From NCBI RefSeq assembly GCF_030269365.1, contig NZ_BSTF01000006.1, positions 372,001 to 436,000 on the forward strand: a stretch of DNA of 64,000 nt, written 5' to 3'. Origin of the DNA: Lentzea sp. NBRC 102530 (GTDB lineage Bacteria; Actinomycetota; Actinomycetes; Mycobacteriales; Pseudonocardiaceae). The notes below the pieces were generated by a model. The model was not told the origin of the DNA and did not search any database. It worked only from the letters and a program-made list of their open reading frames with translations. The translations under genes were made by a program, and so were the position numbers. Positions 49,380 through 57,451 of the stretch are shown here, one piece after another. Position 1 is the first letter of the stretch; every line of letters begins with the position of its first letter.

Positions 49380-49684
49380 CGCGGCTGGTACGTCAGGCAG
49401 TTCGCGTGGTGGTCGCCTTCGCCCTGCCCGACCCGCACGCTCTGCGCCGTGCACTCCAGCGAGGCGTTGTGCGTGCAGTCGGTCCGGGAACAGGCGCCGA
49501 CCTGCGCGACGACCTTGTCCAGGCCGCCTTTCGTGCCCAGCGGGATGAACGTGCCGCAGTCGGCCGCTCCGTTGTCGCCGCGCACGGTGATCGCGAACGC
49601 GTGGCAGCCGTCGTGGTTGTAGGAGCAGTCGCTCACGGTGCAATCGTGGACTGCGGGCATCGCCGGGTTCTCGAGGGTGGTCAT
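49376..49684 (-). CDS. DUF1540 domain protein (two Cys-rich repeats)
   Basis: A 102-residue protein with two DUF1540 motifs, each about 45 residues. The first reads CTVSDCSYNHDGCHAFAITV ending ADCGTF. The second reads CSRTDCTHNASLECTAQSV ending ANCLTY. Each has four Cys, suggesting two bound metals. Function is unknown. It starts at 49684 with AGGAG upstream, inside a long hairpin (49689-49745). An iron-box-like site lies 80 bp upstream. Confidence 0.85.
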   Translation of the reverse strand: MTTLENPAMPAVHDCTVSDCSYNHDGCHAFAITVRGDNGAADCGTFIPLGTKGGLDKVVAQVGACSRTDCTHNASLECTAQSVRVGQGEGDHHANCLTYQPR

Positions 49685-49688
49685 GTCC

Positions 49689-49745
49689 GCTCCTGCCGTG
49701 GTGGGAAAGGTTCGGTGATCCGGACGATGCCACCGCGGCAGGAGC
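49689..49745 (-). promoter_or_regulatory. Ribosome-site-sequestering hairpin before DUF1540
   Basis: GCTCCTGCCGTGGTGG (49689-49704) and CCACCGCGGCAGGAGC (49730-49745) match at 15 of 16 positions with a 25-nt loop. In the mRNA the AGGAG of the DUF1540 gene lies in the stem, 4-8 nt before the ATG, so translation should be reduced while the stem is closed. Confidence 0.65.
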
Positions 49746-49763
49746 CCCGCAATTCGAGATGAA

Positions 49764-49782
49764 TTAGGCGAGCCTATCCTTC
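49764..49782. promoter_or_regulatory. Iron-box-like operator (IdeR/DmdR type)
   Basis: TTAGGCGAGCCTATCCTTC fits the TTAGGNNAGNCTNNCCT core of the iron box, 13 of 19 bases against the full consensus. It lies between DUF1540 (minus) and the TIR/NB-ARC gene (plus), in an A/T-rich patch. The patch also holds GAAAT-GTC-ATTTC at 49791-49803. Confidence 0.5.
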
Positions 49783-49890
49783 AGAAATCAGAAATGTCAT
49801 TTCAGCAGTTCCGGACGTTCACGGACGGAGCAGCGCGATTGACCCCGAACGATCTTTCCGGCGATCATGTCGGCGGAGAGGTGGGGTGCC

Positions 49891-52098
49891 ATGCCCGAGG
49901 CTGGGAACGGCTCGAAGTACGACGTCTGCCTGTCGTTCGCCGGTGAGCAGCGCGAGTACGTGGAACAGGTGGCCGCGTGCCTGCACGCGGCGGACGTGCG
50001 GATCTTCTACGACCGCTACCAGACCGTGGAGCTGTGGGGACGGGACCTGGTCCAGGGGCTCGACGACGTCTTCCGCGGGCAGGCGCGTTTCTGCGTGATG
50101 TTCGTGTCCGCCGAGTACGCGGCAAAGGTCTGGACGTCGCACGAGCGGCGCAGCGCACAAGCGCGCGCCGTCGAAAGCGCCGGCACCTACATCCTGCCGG
50201 TCCGGTTCGACCAGACGGAGATTCCTGGTCTGCCCGGCAGTGTGGTCTACCTCAACGCCGCAGAAGTCGCGCCCCGGCAATTGGCTGAACTCATCATCGA
50301 GAAAATTCGTGAGAACAGCCCGAGTCCGGTTCCGGTGCGCTCGGCGGTGATGAGTCCCGTTCTCACCAACCAGCCCTACAGCATGGCTCCGGTGATCGGG
50401 CGCGGCCGGCTGTTGGACGAGCTGTCCGACGGGTTCTTCCACACGGCCGAGACCACCCGCACCCCTGCGTTGCGCGTGCTGACCGGCATCGGCGGAATGG
50501 GCAAGACGAGCGTCGCGCGTGCCTACGGGGAACGAAACAACCATCGCTACGACCTCGTCTGGTGGATCCGCGCCGAGTCACCGGAACTCGCGATCGAGGA
50601 CTTCCGCGAACTGCTGGTGGCTTTGGGGGTGCCGGAGGTGCAGCGGCTGGAGCGCCCCGTGCACCCCGCGCACCTGCTGCTCGCGAACCGGCAAGGCCGC
50701 TGGCTCCTGGTTTTCGACAACGTGCCGGGACAGTCCGCGTTGCGTGGCCTCGTCCCTCCGCACGGGATCGGGGACGTCATCGTCACCAGCCGCACGCAGG
50801 CTTGGCCGGACCCGCGGGCGGTCCTGCCGGTTCCACCGCTCACCGCGGACGCGGGTTCGGCGTTGTTGTGTGACACCAGTCGCGACGAGGACCCGAGCGC
50901 AGCGCTCGCTCTGGTGGAGGAACTCGGTGGCTTACCACTCGCGTTGCACCAAGCGGGTTCGTACGTGGCGGAGAACCCCATCGGCCTGGCGGAGTACCTG
51001 AGCCTCTACCAGTCACATCGGAGCCGGCTCCACCAACTCGGCACCGCACCGGATTACGACCTTCGGGTCAGCACCACGTGGGAGGTCTCGTTCCAGATGA
51101 TCCCTGAGAACGCACAGACGGTGCTGAACGTCCTGGCGTGGATGAGCCCGGAGAGGGTCCCGCTCGACCTGCTCCGTCAGGACCATCCGGTCGAGAACGT
51201 CCCCACCGCGGTCGCGGAGCGGGTGAACGCCGCCTTCGCCACGGATCTCGACTACTACGAAGCCGTGAGCGCGCTGTCCGGCTACGGCCTCATCACGGTC
51301 TCCGGCCGCGACGCGACGGTGCACCGGCTCATCTCGGCCGCCACTCGGGACAACACCGAGCCGGTCGGTGACGGCGCGGACTGGGCTGACGCGACCGCCG
51401 CCCTCCTGCTCGCCGCGGTGCCCCGGCCACCGGCCAACGCTGACAAGATCGAGACGTGGCTTCGCCTGCGTCCGCACGTCGAGCACCACCTTCGCTCGAC
51501 GCCTTCCGCGAACAGCGAGCAGACACTCCGGCTCCACCACTGGAATGCTCAGTGGGCGGGAGAGGTGGGGCGCCCGTCCGAGGCGTTGAAGCTCTTCGAG
51601 GCGCTGATCCCGCGCCAGGTCGCCGTGCTCGGCGGCGCGCATCCCGACACCCTGCGGTCACGGCACAGCCAAGCGCAGTGGACGGGCGAAGCCGGCGACT
51701 TCTCCGAAGCCGTCGCCCTGTTCGACGAAGTGGCTGAATCATGGCGGGCGACATCGGGCCCGGACCACCCGGAGGCGCTCAGAGCGCTGCACAGTTCGGC
51801 CTACTGGCTGGTGAGGCGGGCAATCCGGACGCGGCACGGGAGCGGCTGGGCGAGGTGCTCTCCAGCCGGGAACGAACGCTCGGTCCCGAGCACCCCGACA
51901 CCCTGCGCACCAAGCACAGTCTCGCTTTCCGGACAGGCCAGAGCGGTGACCACGAAACCGCCTGCGACATGCTCCGGGAGTTGCTGCCGATCCGCACACG
52001 ACTGCTCGGCGCCGAACACCCGCACACCCTGCGGACCCGCTACAGCCTCGCGCAGTCGCTGGGACGCGGTGGCGACCCCGCGGCGGCTCGCGAGTTGA
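49891..52098 (+). CDS. TIR/NB-ARC STAND protein with TPRs, frameshifted
   Basis: Residues 8-135 are a TIR domain (DVCLSFAGEQREYVEQVAAC, LWGRDLVQGL). Glu85 in WTSHERRS has the W-x3-E spacing of NAD-cleaving TIRs. An NB-ARC NTPase follows with Walker A GIGGMGKTS near 200, LLVFDNV near 272 and GLPLA near 346. Tetratricopeptide repeats of about 43 residues begin near 545 (HPDTLRSRHSQAQWTGEAGD). After TAC TGG at 51802-51807 the frame breaks: one base is missing and the last about 97 codons are out of frame. The repeats resume in another frame to 52316. ATG at 49891 follows GGAGAGG. This is the plan of an immune-type sensor with an NADase output. Confidence 0.8.
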   Translation: MPEAGNGSKYDVCLSFAGEQREYVEQVAACLHAADVRIFYDRYQTVELWGRDLVQGLDDVFRGQARFCVMFVSAEYAAKVWTSHERRSAQARAVESAGTYILPVRFDQTEIPGLPGSVVYLNAAEVAPRQLAELIIEKIRENSPSPVPVRSAVMSPVLTNQPYSMAPVIGRGRLLDELSDGFFHTAETTRTPALRVLTGIGGMGKTSVARAYGERNNHRYDLVWWIRAESPELAIEDFRELLVALGVPEVQRLERPVHPAHLLLANRQGRWLLVFDNVPGQSALRGLVPPHGIGDVIVTSRTQAWPDPRAVLPVPPLTADAGSALLCDTSRDEDPSAALALVEELGGLPLALHQAGSYVAENPIGLAEYLSLYQSHRSRLHQLGTAPDYDLRVSTTWEVSFQMIPENAQTVLNVLAWMSPERVPLDLLRQDHPVENVPTAVAERVNAAFATDLDYYEAVSALSGYGLITVSGRDATVHRLISAATRDNTEPVGDGADWADATAALLLAAVPRPPANADKIETWLRLRPHVEHHLRSTPSANSEQTLRLHHWNAQWAGEVGRPSEALKLFEALIPRQVAVLGGAHPDTLRSRHSQAQWTGEAGDFSEAVALFDEVAESWRATSGPDHPEALRALHSSAYWLVRRAIRTRHGSGWARCSPAGNERSVPSTPTPCAPSTVSLSGQARAVTTKPPATCSGSCCRSAHDCSAPNTRTPCGPATASRSRWDAVATPRRLAS

Positions 52099-52316
52099 CC
52101 GAGGAACTCCTGACCGACCAGAGCCGTGCTTTGGGCGCGGAGCATCCACACACCCTGCGCACGCGGTACAACCTCGCCCATTGGACCGGTGCCGCGGGTG
52201 ATCCGGAAGCACAGCGGGCGGCACTGGTCACGTTGCTGGAGGACCAGGTCAGGATCCTCGGCCCCGATCACCCCGACACGGGACTCACCCGGCAGGCACT
52301 GGCGGGTGGTGGATGA
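51808..52316 (+). pseudogene. Displaced TPR C-terminus of the TIR/NB-ARC gene
   Basis: In the frame one base back the repeats continue cleanly: GEAGNPDAARERLGEVL, LGPEHPDTLRTKHSLAFRTG, and so on for about four more TPRs to TGA at 52314. The join AYW-(T)GEAG fits the earlier repeat AQWTGEAG if one base is restored at 51807/51808. An ATG at 51741 in this frame could start a separate TPR peptide of 191 residues. A real mutation, programmed slippage and an assembly error are all possible. Confidence 0.7.
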
Positions 52317-52900
52317 CCGGCGACGAGGTCACAGCTCTGGCCAGGCGCGCGCTCGACGCCGTGCTCGCCGGGGACAGACCACCGCTCGCCGTCGCGCATC
52401 CGCTGGACTTCATCTGCGTTCCGGTGCTGCGCACTCCCGGTTTCGGGGTTTGCGGGCACATCTGGCACGACGGAGAAACCTCGGACACGGTGCACAGCCA
52501 CAGCTGGCACCTCGACAGCCTGGTGATCGCGGGCGCGGTGACCAACGAGGTCTTCGCGGTCACCGATGATCCTGGCGGCGCCCACGAACTCTTCGAGGTC
52601 ACGAGCACCGGTCGGCTGGACGTGTTCACGCCGGCCGAACGGACCGTCACCTGCACGGCCGTGCGACGGGAGGAACACCCCGCGGGAACGTCCTACCGGC
52701 TGCCGGCGAAGTCGTTCCACCGGTCGCTCCCGGGCTCAGCCGGCCGGACCTTGACGCTGTTGAGCGCGACCACGCTCCCCGACGTCTGCGACCAGGTCGT
52801 GAGACCGGTCTGCTCAGCTCCTGTGCGACCGGTCCGACGACGCGAGTTGCCGCACCCCGACGCCCTCGGCTTCGCGGGGTTGCTGCGCAGTGCGCTGTGA
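52313..52900 (+). CDS. Cupin-like protein coupled to the TIR/NB-ARC gene
   Basis: A 195-residue protein whose ATG overlaps the TGA of the TPR frame, so it depends on translation of that frame. GHIWHDGETSDTVHSHSWHL then DSLVIAGAVTNEVF has the HxH...strand pattern of a cupin or cysteine-dioxygenase-like metal site. SYRLPAKSFHRSLPG has a later His. It may be an enzyme or a small-molecule binder serving the TIR protein. The last 87 bp overlap the convergent TIR gene. Confidence 0.6.
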   Translation: MTGDEVTALARRALDAVLAGDRPPLAVAHPLDFICVPVLRTPGFGVCGHIWHDGETSDTVHSHSWHLDSLVIAGAVTNEVFAVTDDPGGAHELFEVTSTGRLDVFTPAERTVTCTAVRREEHPAGTSYRLPAKSFHRSLPGSAGRTLTLLSATTLPDVCDQVVRPVCSAPVRPVRRRELPHPDALGFAGLLRSAL

Positions 52901-53650
52901 AGGCAGGAACGCCACGGCGCCGATCTCCCGTTCCAGAGCCGCCTGATCGCCCTCGCAGAACCGCAGCGGTGCGCCCGCCCGCACCGCTGCCTCCAAGCCG
53001 ATGTCCGATGGCGAGACCCAGAGCACCCAGGTACCGCGGCCTGCGGCGAACCCGGCCAGGAACAGGCACTCGGCAGGCGGACAACCCGCGATCACCACGA
53101 GGTGGGCCGAAGACGCGACCTCCAGCACGTCCGGGGCGAAAGCGCTGCGCCGCACCACGGCGAGGCCGACCGGTCTGGCCACGTCCGCGACGATCGCCGC
53201 CACCGCGTCGTCACTGGTCAGCAGCAGCAATTCCGGTAAACGGGCTGAAGCGACCTGTACCGGCGCGCCTGGGTCGTTGAACGAGCCCGAGAGCGCCAGG
53301 ATCGCTTCCTCGTACCCGTCTGCCAGGTCGACGCCGTTGATGCCCGCGATTGCCGCGGGCAGGTCACCGAACCTGGCGCCGTCGGCCAGAACGGGAACGA
53401 TTCGCCTGCCGAGCGTGCGGGCGGCCTCCACCTCCCGCATCACCCACTGAGAGGCGAGAGCGGCCGGAGTCGCGAGGACGACGACCGCCTGGGCCTCGTC
53501 GATGGCTGTGCTGATCGCGCTCAGCCACGAGCCTCCGAGACCCAGCCTCCGGTCGGACCACACGTCCACCCCCTGCGCGATCAGGTCCTCGCGGACTCGG
53601 TTGGCCAGGCCGCGATCAGACCGCGAATAGCTGAGGAAGACGTGTGGCAT
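52814..53650 (-). CDS. TIR domain protein with nucleoside deoxyribosyltransferase-like C-terminus
   Basis: A 278-residue protein. Residues 1-115 form a TIR domain (HVFLSYSRSDRGLANRVRED; Glu73 in SQWVMREVEA at the W-x3-E place of NADase TIRs). Residues about 140-240 (ASSAHLVVIAGCPPAECLFL then AGFAAGRGTWVLWVSP) resemble the nucleoside 2-deoxyribosyltransferase/TIR-like fold that binds nucleotides. The protein may couple NAD cleavage and nucleotide sensing. It lies 31 bp after the ABC ATPase gene on the same strand and shares 87 bp with the cupin-like gene on the other. Confidence 0.7.
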   Translation of the reverse strand: MPHVFLSYSRSDRGLANRVREDLIAQGVDVWSDRRLGLGGSWLSAISTAIDEAQAVVVLATPAALASQWVMREVEAARTLGRRIVPVLADGARFGDLPAAIAGINGVDLADGYEEAILALSGSFNDPGAPVQVASARLPELLLLTSDDAVAAIVADVARPVGLAVVRRSAFAPDVLEVASSAHLVVIAGCPPAECLFLAGFAAGRGTWVLWVSPSDIGLEAAVRAGAPLRFCEGDQAALEREIGAVAFLPSQRTAQQPREAEGVGVRQLASSDRSHRS

Positions 53651-53681
53651 CCACCTATTGGACCGGGTTCGCCCGGCCGGA

Positions 53682-54458
53682 TCACCCGTGATCCAGAACC
53701 CGCCGCAGGAATCGCCGCGTGCGTTCCCTGCGCGGATCCCCGATCACCTCCGCCGGCGTTCCGCGTTCCACGATCACGCCGCCGTCGAGGAAGAGCACCT
53801 GGTCGGCGACCTTCTCGGCGAACCGGATCTCGTGCGTGACAATGACCGTGGTCCACCCTTCCGAGGCCAGGTCCTTGACCACGGCCAGCACCTCCCCCAC
53901 CAGTTCCGGGTCAAGTGCGGAAGTGGGCTCGTCGAACAGCACGACCCGGGGTTTCAAAGCGAGCGCACGGGCAATGCCCACCCGTTGTTGTTGACCACCG
54001 GAAAGCTGGTACGGGTACGAATCAGCTTTGTCGGCGAGCCCCACCTGGTCCAGCAACGCCCTCGCCTCCGCCACCACCTCGTCCTCCGGCCGCCGTTGCG
54101 CGACGACCGGGCCCTCGGTGAGGTTCTGCAGGACCGTGCGGTGCGGGAAGAGGTTGTGCGACTGGAACACCATGCCGCTCCGCGCCCGCAGCCGCGCGCT
54201 CTCGGCCCGGCCGGCCTTGCCCGCGGGCAGCGCGGAGAAGTCGACCGTCACGTCGTCGACGCGGACGACGCCGCTGTCGGGGGTGTCGAGGACGTTGAGC
54301 GAGCGCAGCAGGGTGGTCTTGCCGGAGCCGGACGGTCCCAGCAGGACGGTCGAGGTGCCGCGCGGGGTGGTGAAGTCGATGCCGCGCAGGACGTCGAGCG
54401 AGCCGAACGACTTGCGGAGGCCGGTGACCTCGATGCGGACGTCGGTCTGGTCGGTCAT
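53682..54458 (-). CDS. Amino acid ABC transporter ATP-binding protein
   Basis: A 258-residue ABC ATPase of the polar amino acid (GlnQ/HisP) type. GPSGSGKTT at 41-49 is Walker A, QLSGGQQQRV at 151-160 the signature, VVLFDEPTSALD Walker B and VIVTHE the switch His. Its ATG overlaps the permease stop (ATGA), forming a two-gene operon with the fused binding protein and permease. Confidence 0.93.
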   Translation of the reverse strand: MTDQTDVRIEVTGLRKSFGSLDVLRGIDFTTPRGTSTVLLGPSGSGKTTLLRSLNVLDTPDSGVVRVDDVTVDFSALPAGKAGRAESARLRARSGMVFQSHNLFPHRTVLQNLTEGPVVAQRRPEDEVVAEARALLDQVGLADKADSYPYQLSGGQQQRVGIARALALKPRVVLFDEPTSALDPELVGEVLAVVKDLASEGWTTVIVTHEIRFAEKVADQVLFLDGGVIVERGTPAEVIGDPRRERTRRFLRRVLDHG

Positions 54459-55924
54459 GCGATCACGTACCTGTTCAGCCTGGTCTCCAGTCGTTTCTGC
54501 CCGGCGGACAACGCCACGCAGATCACCCAGTAGTAGAGGCCCGCGAAGGCGTAGAGGGCGAGGAACTCGTTGCTCTCGGCCGCGGCGAGCTGGGACTCGC
54601 GGAAGAGTTCGGTCAGCAGCACGACCGAGCCCAGCGACGTGTCCTTGAGCAACGACAGCAGCGTGTTCGACAGCGGGGGCACGGCGGTGCGCGCGGCCTG
54701 GGGCAGCACGATGCGCCGCAACGTCTGCGCGTAGCCGAAGCCGATCGTGGCGGCCGCCTCGAACTGGCCGCGGGGCACCGACAGGATGGCCGAGCGGATC
54801 ACCTCGGCCGCGTAGCCGGCGACGTTGAGCGAGAACGCGACCACGGCGGCGGTGAACGGCGGGAACTTCAGCCCGATCTGCGGCAGCCCGTAGAAGACGA
54901 TGAACAGCTGCAGCAGCAACGGCGTGCCGCGGATGATCGAGATGAACGCCCGCGCGAGCCCGGACAGCACCCGGTACGGCGAGATCCTCGCCAACGCCAC
55001 CAACAGCGCCAGGGCCAGCCCGATCGCGAACGACAGCGCGGTCAGCGGAATGGTGACCTTCACCAGCCCGACGAACATGGGCCACGCCGTCGAAGCGAGG
55101 ACGTCCCACGTACTGCGCGGACCCCGGCCTTCCGAGAGATCAGCCGCGCCACCGTCCGCAACGGACACGTCGGCCTTGAAGTACTTCTGCGAGATGCCGC
55201 GCAACGTGCCGTCGGCCTTCAGCGCGTCGATCGCCGTGTTCGCCTGCGCCAGCAACGCGGAGTCGGCCTGCCGCAGCGCCAGCACCTGCTCGCTGCCCGC
55301 CTGCCCGGCGTCGCCCGCGATCTCCACGTCCTTGGACCCGGTGGTGGCGAGGTAGTCCAGCACGGCGATGTTGTCGTTGACGATCGCGTCGACGCGGCCC
55401 TGCTGCAACAACGCGGCGGCCTGAGCGAACCCCTCGACCGCCTCGACCTTCGCGCCGGCGTCCCGCGCGACCTTCGCCCAGTTGCTGGTGCTGGACTGCG
55501 CGGTCGTCTTGCCGCTGAGGTCGGCGATCGACTTGATCCGGTCGTCGCCGGTGCGCCGCACGATCACGCCGCGCGAGTACGTGTAGGTGTTCGAAAGGCC
55601 GTATTTGGCCGCACGCTCGGGGTTGCGCGACACCTGGTTGGCGATGAGGTCGATCCGCGAGGAGTCGAGCGCGGGGAAGATCGCGTCCCACTGCGTCTCG
55701 ACGAACTCGAGCCGCCACCCGGCCCTGGCCCCGATCGCCTTGACGACCTCGATGTCGTACCCGGTCAGTTCCTGCGTGGCGGGGTCGTGGAACGAGAACG
55801 GCGGGTAGGTGCCCTCGGTACCGACCCGGACCAGCGGTGGTTGCTCTTGTTGCGCGTACGCCGGTGCGGGGACGACGATCAACAGCAGCAGGAGCAGCAC
55901 CGCGCCCCTGAACACTTGTCGCAT
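54455..55924 (-). CDS. Fused substrate-binding protein and permease, amino acid ABC transporter
   Basis: A 489-residue fusion. A signal sequence (residues 1-23, VLLLLLLIVVPAPAYA) is followed by an SBP domain (about 30-250) with VRVGTEGTYPPFSFHD and DLIANQVSRNPERA. A permease domain follows (about 285-485) with IIRGTPLLLQLFIVFYGLPQ and the EAA loop AATIGFGYAQTLRRIVLPQA. Binding protein and pore in one chain occur in GlnP-like transporters of Gram-positive bacteria. The substrate is an amino acid or opine. ATG at 55924. Confidence 0.9.
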   Translation of the reverse strand: MRQVFRGAVLLLLLLIVVPAPAYAQQEQPPLVRVGTEGTYPPFSFHDPATQELTGYDIEVVKAIGARAGWRLEFVETQWDAIFPALDSSRIDLIANQVSRNPERAAKYGLSNTYTYSRGVIVRRTGDDRIKSIADLSGKTTAQSSTSNWAKVARDAGAKVEAVEGFAQAAALLQQGRVDAIVNDNIAVLDYLATTGSKDVEIAGDAGQAGSEQVLALRQADSALLAQANTAIDALKADGTLRGISQKYFKADVSVADGGAADLSEGRGPRSTWDVLASTAWPMFVGLVKVTIPLTALSFAIGLALALLVALARISPYRVLSGLARAFISIIRGTPLLLQLFIVFYGLPQIGLKFPPFTAAVVAFSLNVAGYAAEVIRSAILSVPRGQFEAAATIGFGYAQTLRRIVLPQAARTAVPPLSNTLLSLLKDTSLGSVVLLTELFRESQLAAAESNEFLALYAFAGLYYWVICVALSAGQKRLETRLNRYVIA

Positions 55925-55991
55925 CCGGGCAGGGTAGAGCGAAGCGGGCGGGCGCCGCTGATGATCCACTATGCGGGACGGGGTGCGCGGC

Positions 55992-56771
55992 ATGGCGACG
56001 GTGACCACGGCAGACGGCCAGCGGGTGTCCTACGTGGACCACGGCGGCGACGGGCCCGCCGTGGTGCTGCTGCACAGCTACCTGATGGACGTGACCATGT
56101 GGTCGCCCCAGGTCGCGGCCTTCGGTGACCGCTACCGCCTGATCGCGATCGACGAACGCGGCCACGGCGACACCCCGGTCTCGGCGCCCTTCGACCACTG
56201 GGACGTGGCCCGCGACGCCCTCGCCGTGCTGGACGCCTTGGACGTCCCCCGAGCCGCCGTCATCGGCACCAGCCAGGGCGGGTTCGTGGCGGTGCGGATG
56301 GCGTTGCTCGCGCCGGAGCGGATCACCGCGCTCGCGTTGCTGGGCACGTCGGGCGAGCCCGAGGACGAGCAGGTGGCCGCCGCGTACGAGCAACTCTCCG
56401 AGGTGTGGATCGCGCGGGGACCGGAGACGGTGATCGAGGCGGTGGCGAAGATCTGCCTGGGCGACCACGACCCGTCGGACTGGACGCCCAAGTGGAGCGC
56501 CGTCGAGCCCGACCGGCTGCGGCTGATCATGAGCGCGCTGGTGTCGCGCGAGGGGGTGCTGGACCGGCTCGGCGCGATCGAGGTGCCCGCCCTCGTGCTG
56601 CACGGGACCGCGGACCTGGCGTACCCGGTGGCGAGGGCGGAGGCACTCGTCGCCGCGCTGCCCGGGGCCGAACCGCTGGTGCTGGTCGACGGCGGCGCGC
56701 ACTTCCTCAGCCTCACGCACGCCGCCGAGGTGAACCCGCACCTGGAGAGGTTCCTCGACAAGCCCCTCTGA
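55992..56771 (+). CDS. Alpha/beta hydrolase
   Basis: A 259-residue alpha/beta hydrolase. VVLLHSYLMDVTMW is the oxyanion loop, AIDERGHGDTP follows, VIGTSQGGFVAVRMALLAPE holds the nucleophile Ser, LHGTADLAYP the Asp and GGAHFLSLTH the His. It belongs to the large family of small-molecule esterases and lactonases. The ATG at 55992 was chosen (MATVTTADG); an ATG at 55971 is possible. Divergent from the ABC operon. Confidence 0.85.
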   Translation: MATVTTADGQRVSYVDHGGDGPAVVLLHSYLMDVTMWSPQVAAFGDRYRLIAIDERGHGDTPVSAPFDHWDVARDALAVLDALDVPRAAVIGTSQGGFVAVRMALLAPERITALALLGTSGEPEDEQVAAAYEQLSEVWIARGPETVIEAVAKICLGDHDPSDWTPKWSAVEPDRLRLIMSALVSREGVLDRLGAIEVPALVLHGTADLAYPVARAEALVAALPGAEPLVLVDGGAHFLSLTHAAEVNPHLERFLDKPL

Positions 56772-56866
56772 CAGGCCCTCCCCCCACGACACACCCCGCG
56801 GAATTATCCGGGGGCTGGTCCGGTTAGTCTTGATGACACGTCAACTAGCCAGGTCGGGTGTGTGCT

Positions 56867-57451
56867 GTGAAGATCGCTGTTCTGGGGGCGGGCCACGTCG
56901 GTCCCGTCATCGCGCGCCTCGCCCTGGCCGCGGGGTACGAGGTGGGCATCGCGGGTTCGGGCGACCCCGCCCGCATCGAGATGATCGTCGACTTCCTCGC
57001 CCCCGGTGCTCGGGCGCAGGCCACCGCCGACGCCGTCAGCGACGCCGACCTCGTGGTGCTGGCCATCCCGTGGCACCGGTTCCCGTCGCTTCCGCCGAGG
57101 ACGTTCGACGACAAGGTCGTCATCGACGCGATGAACCACTGGCCGCCGGCCGAGGCCCCGCTGGGCACCAGCGAGGAGGTCGCGCGGCGGCTGGCCGGCG
57201 CGCACGTCGTGAAGACCCTCAACCACGTCGCTTACCAGGACATGGAGCCCGCGAACGGCCGGGCGGTCGGGTTCGCCGGGAACGACCCGGACGCCCTCGG
57301 GGCCGTCGCGGAGTTCCTGGAGCGCATCGGGTTCGACCCCGTCCCGATGGGGGCTCTCACCGCGGGGCGGTCGCTCGAGCCCGGCAGTCCGTTGTTCGGC
57401 GTCGCGGCCCACAGGCACGAATTCGAGAACTTCCTGAAGGAGCAGTCATGA
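56867..57451 (+). CDS. NADPH-dependent F420 reductase-like protein
   Basis: A 194-residue Rossmann protein. VKIAVLGAGHVGPVIARLAL is the dinucleotide motif, VVLAIPWHRF and KVVIDAMNHWPP follow, and VKTLNHVAYQDM matches the F420-binding NADP oxidoreductase/coenzyme F420 reductase family. It may recycle F420H2 for the next gene. GTG start at 56867 (another at 56858). Its stop overlaps the ATG of the LLM gene. Confidence 0.8.
   Translation: MKIAVLGAGHVGPVIARLALAAGYEVGIAGSGDPARIEMIVDFLAPGARAQATADAVSDADLVVLAIPWHRFPSLPPRTFDDKVVIDAMNHWPPAEAPLGTSEEVARRLAGAHVVKTLNHVAYQDMEPANGRAVGFAGNDPDALGAVAEFLERIGFDPVPMGALTAGRSLEPGSPLFGVAAHRHEFENFLKEQS

Noticed and set aside
53679-53694. GGATCAC-CC-GTGATCC as a terminator of the ABC operon
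   Set aside because: The 2-nt loop is too small for a stable hairpin and no T tract follows; it also lies within the last codons of the ATPase gene.
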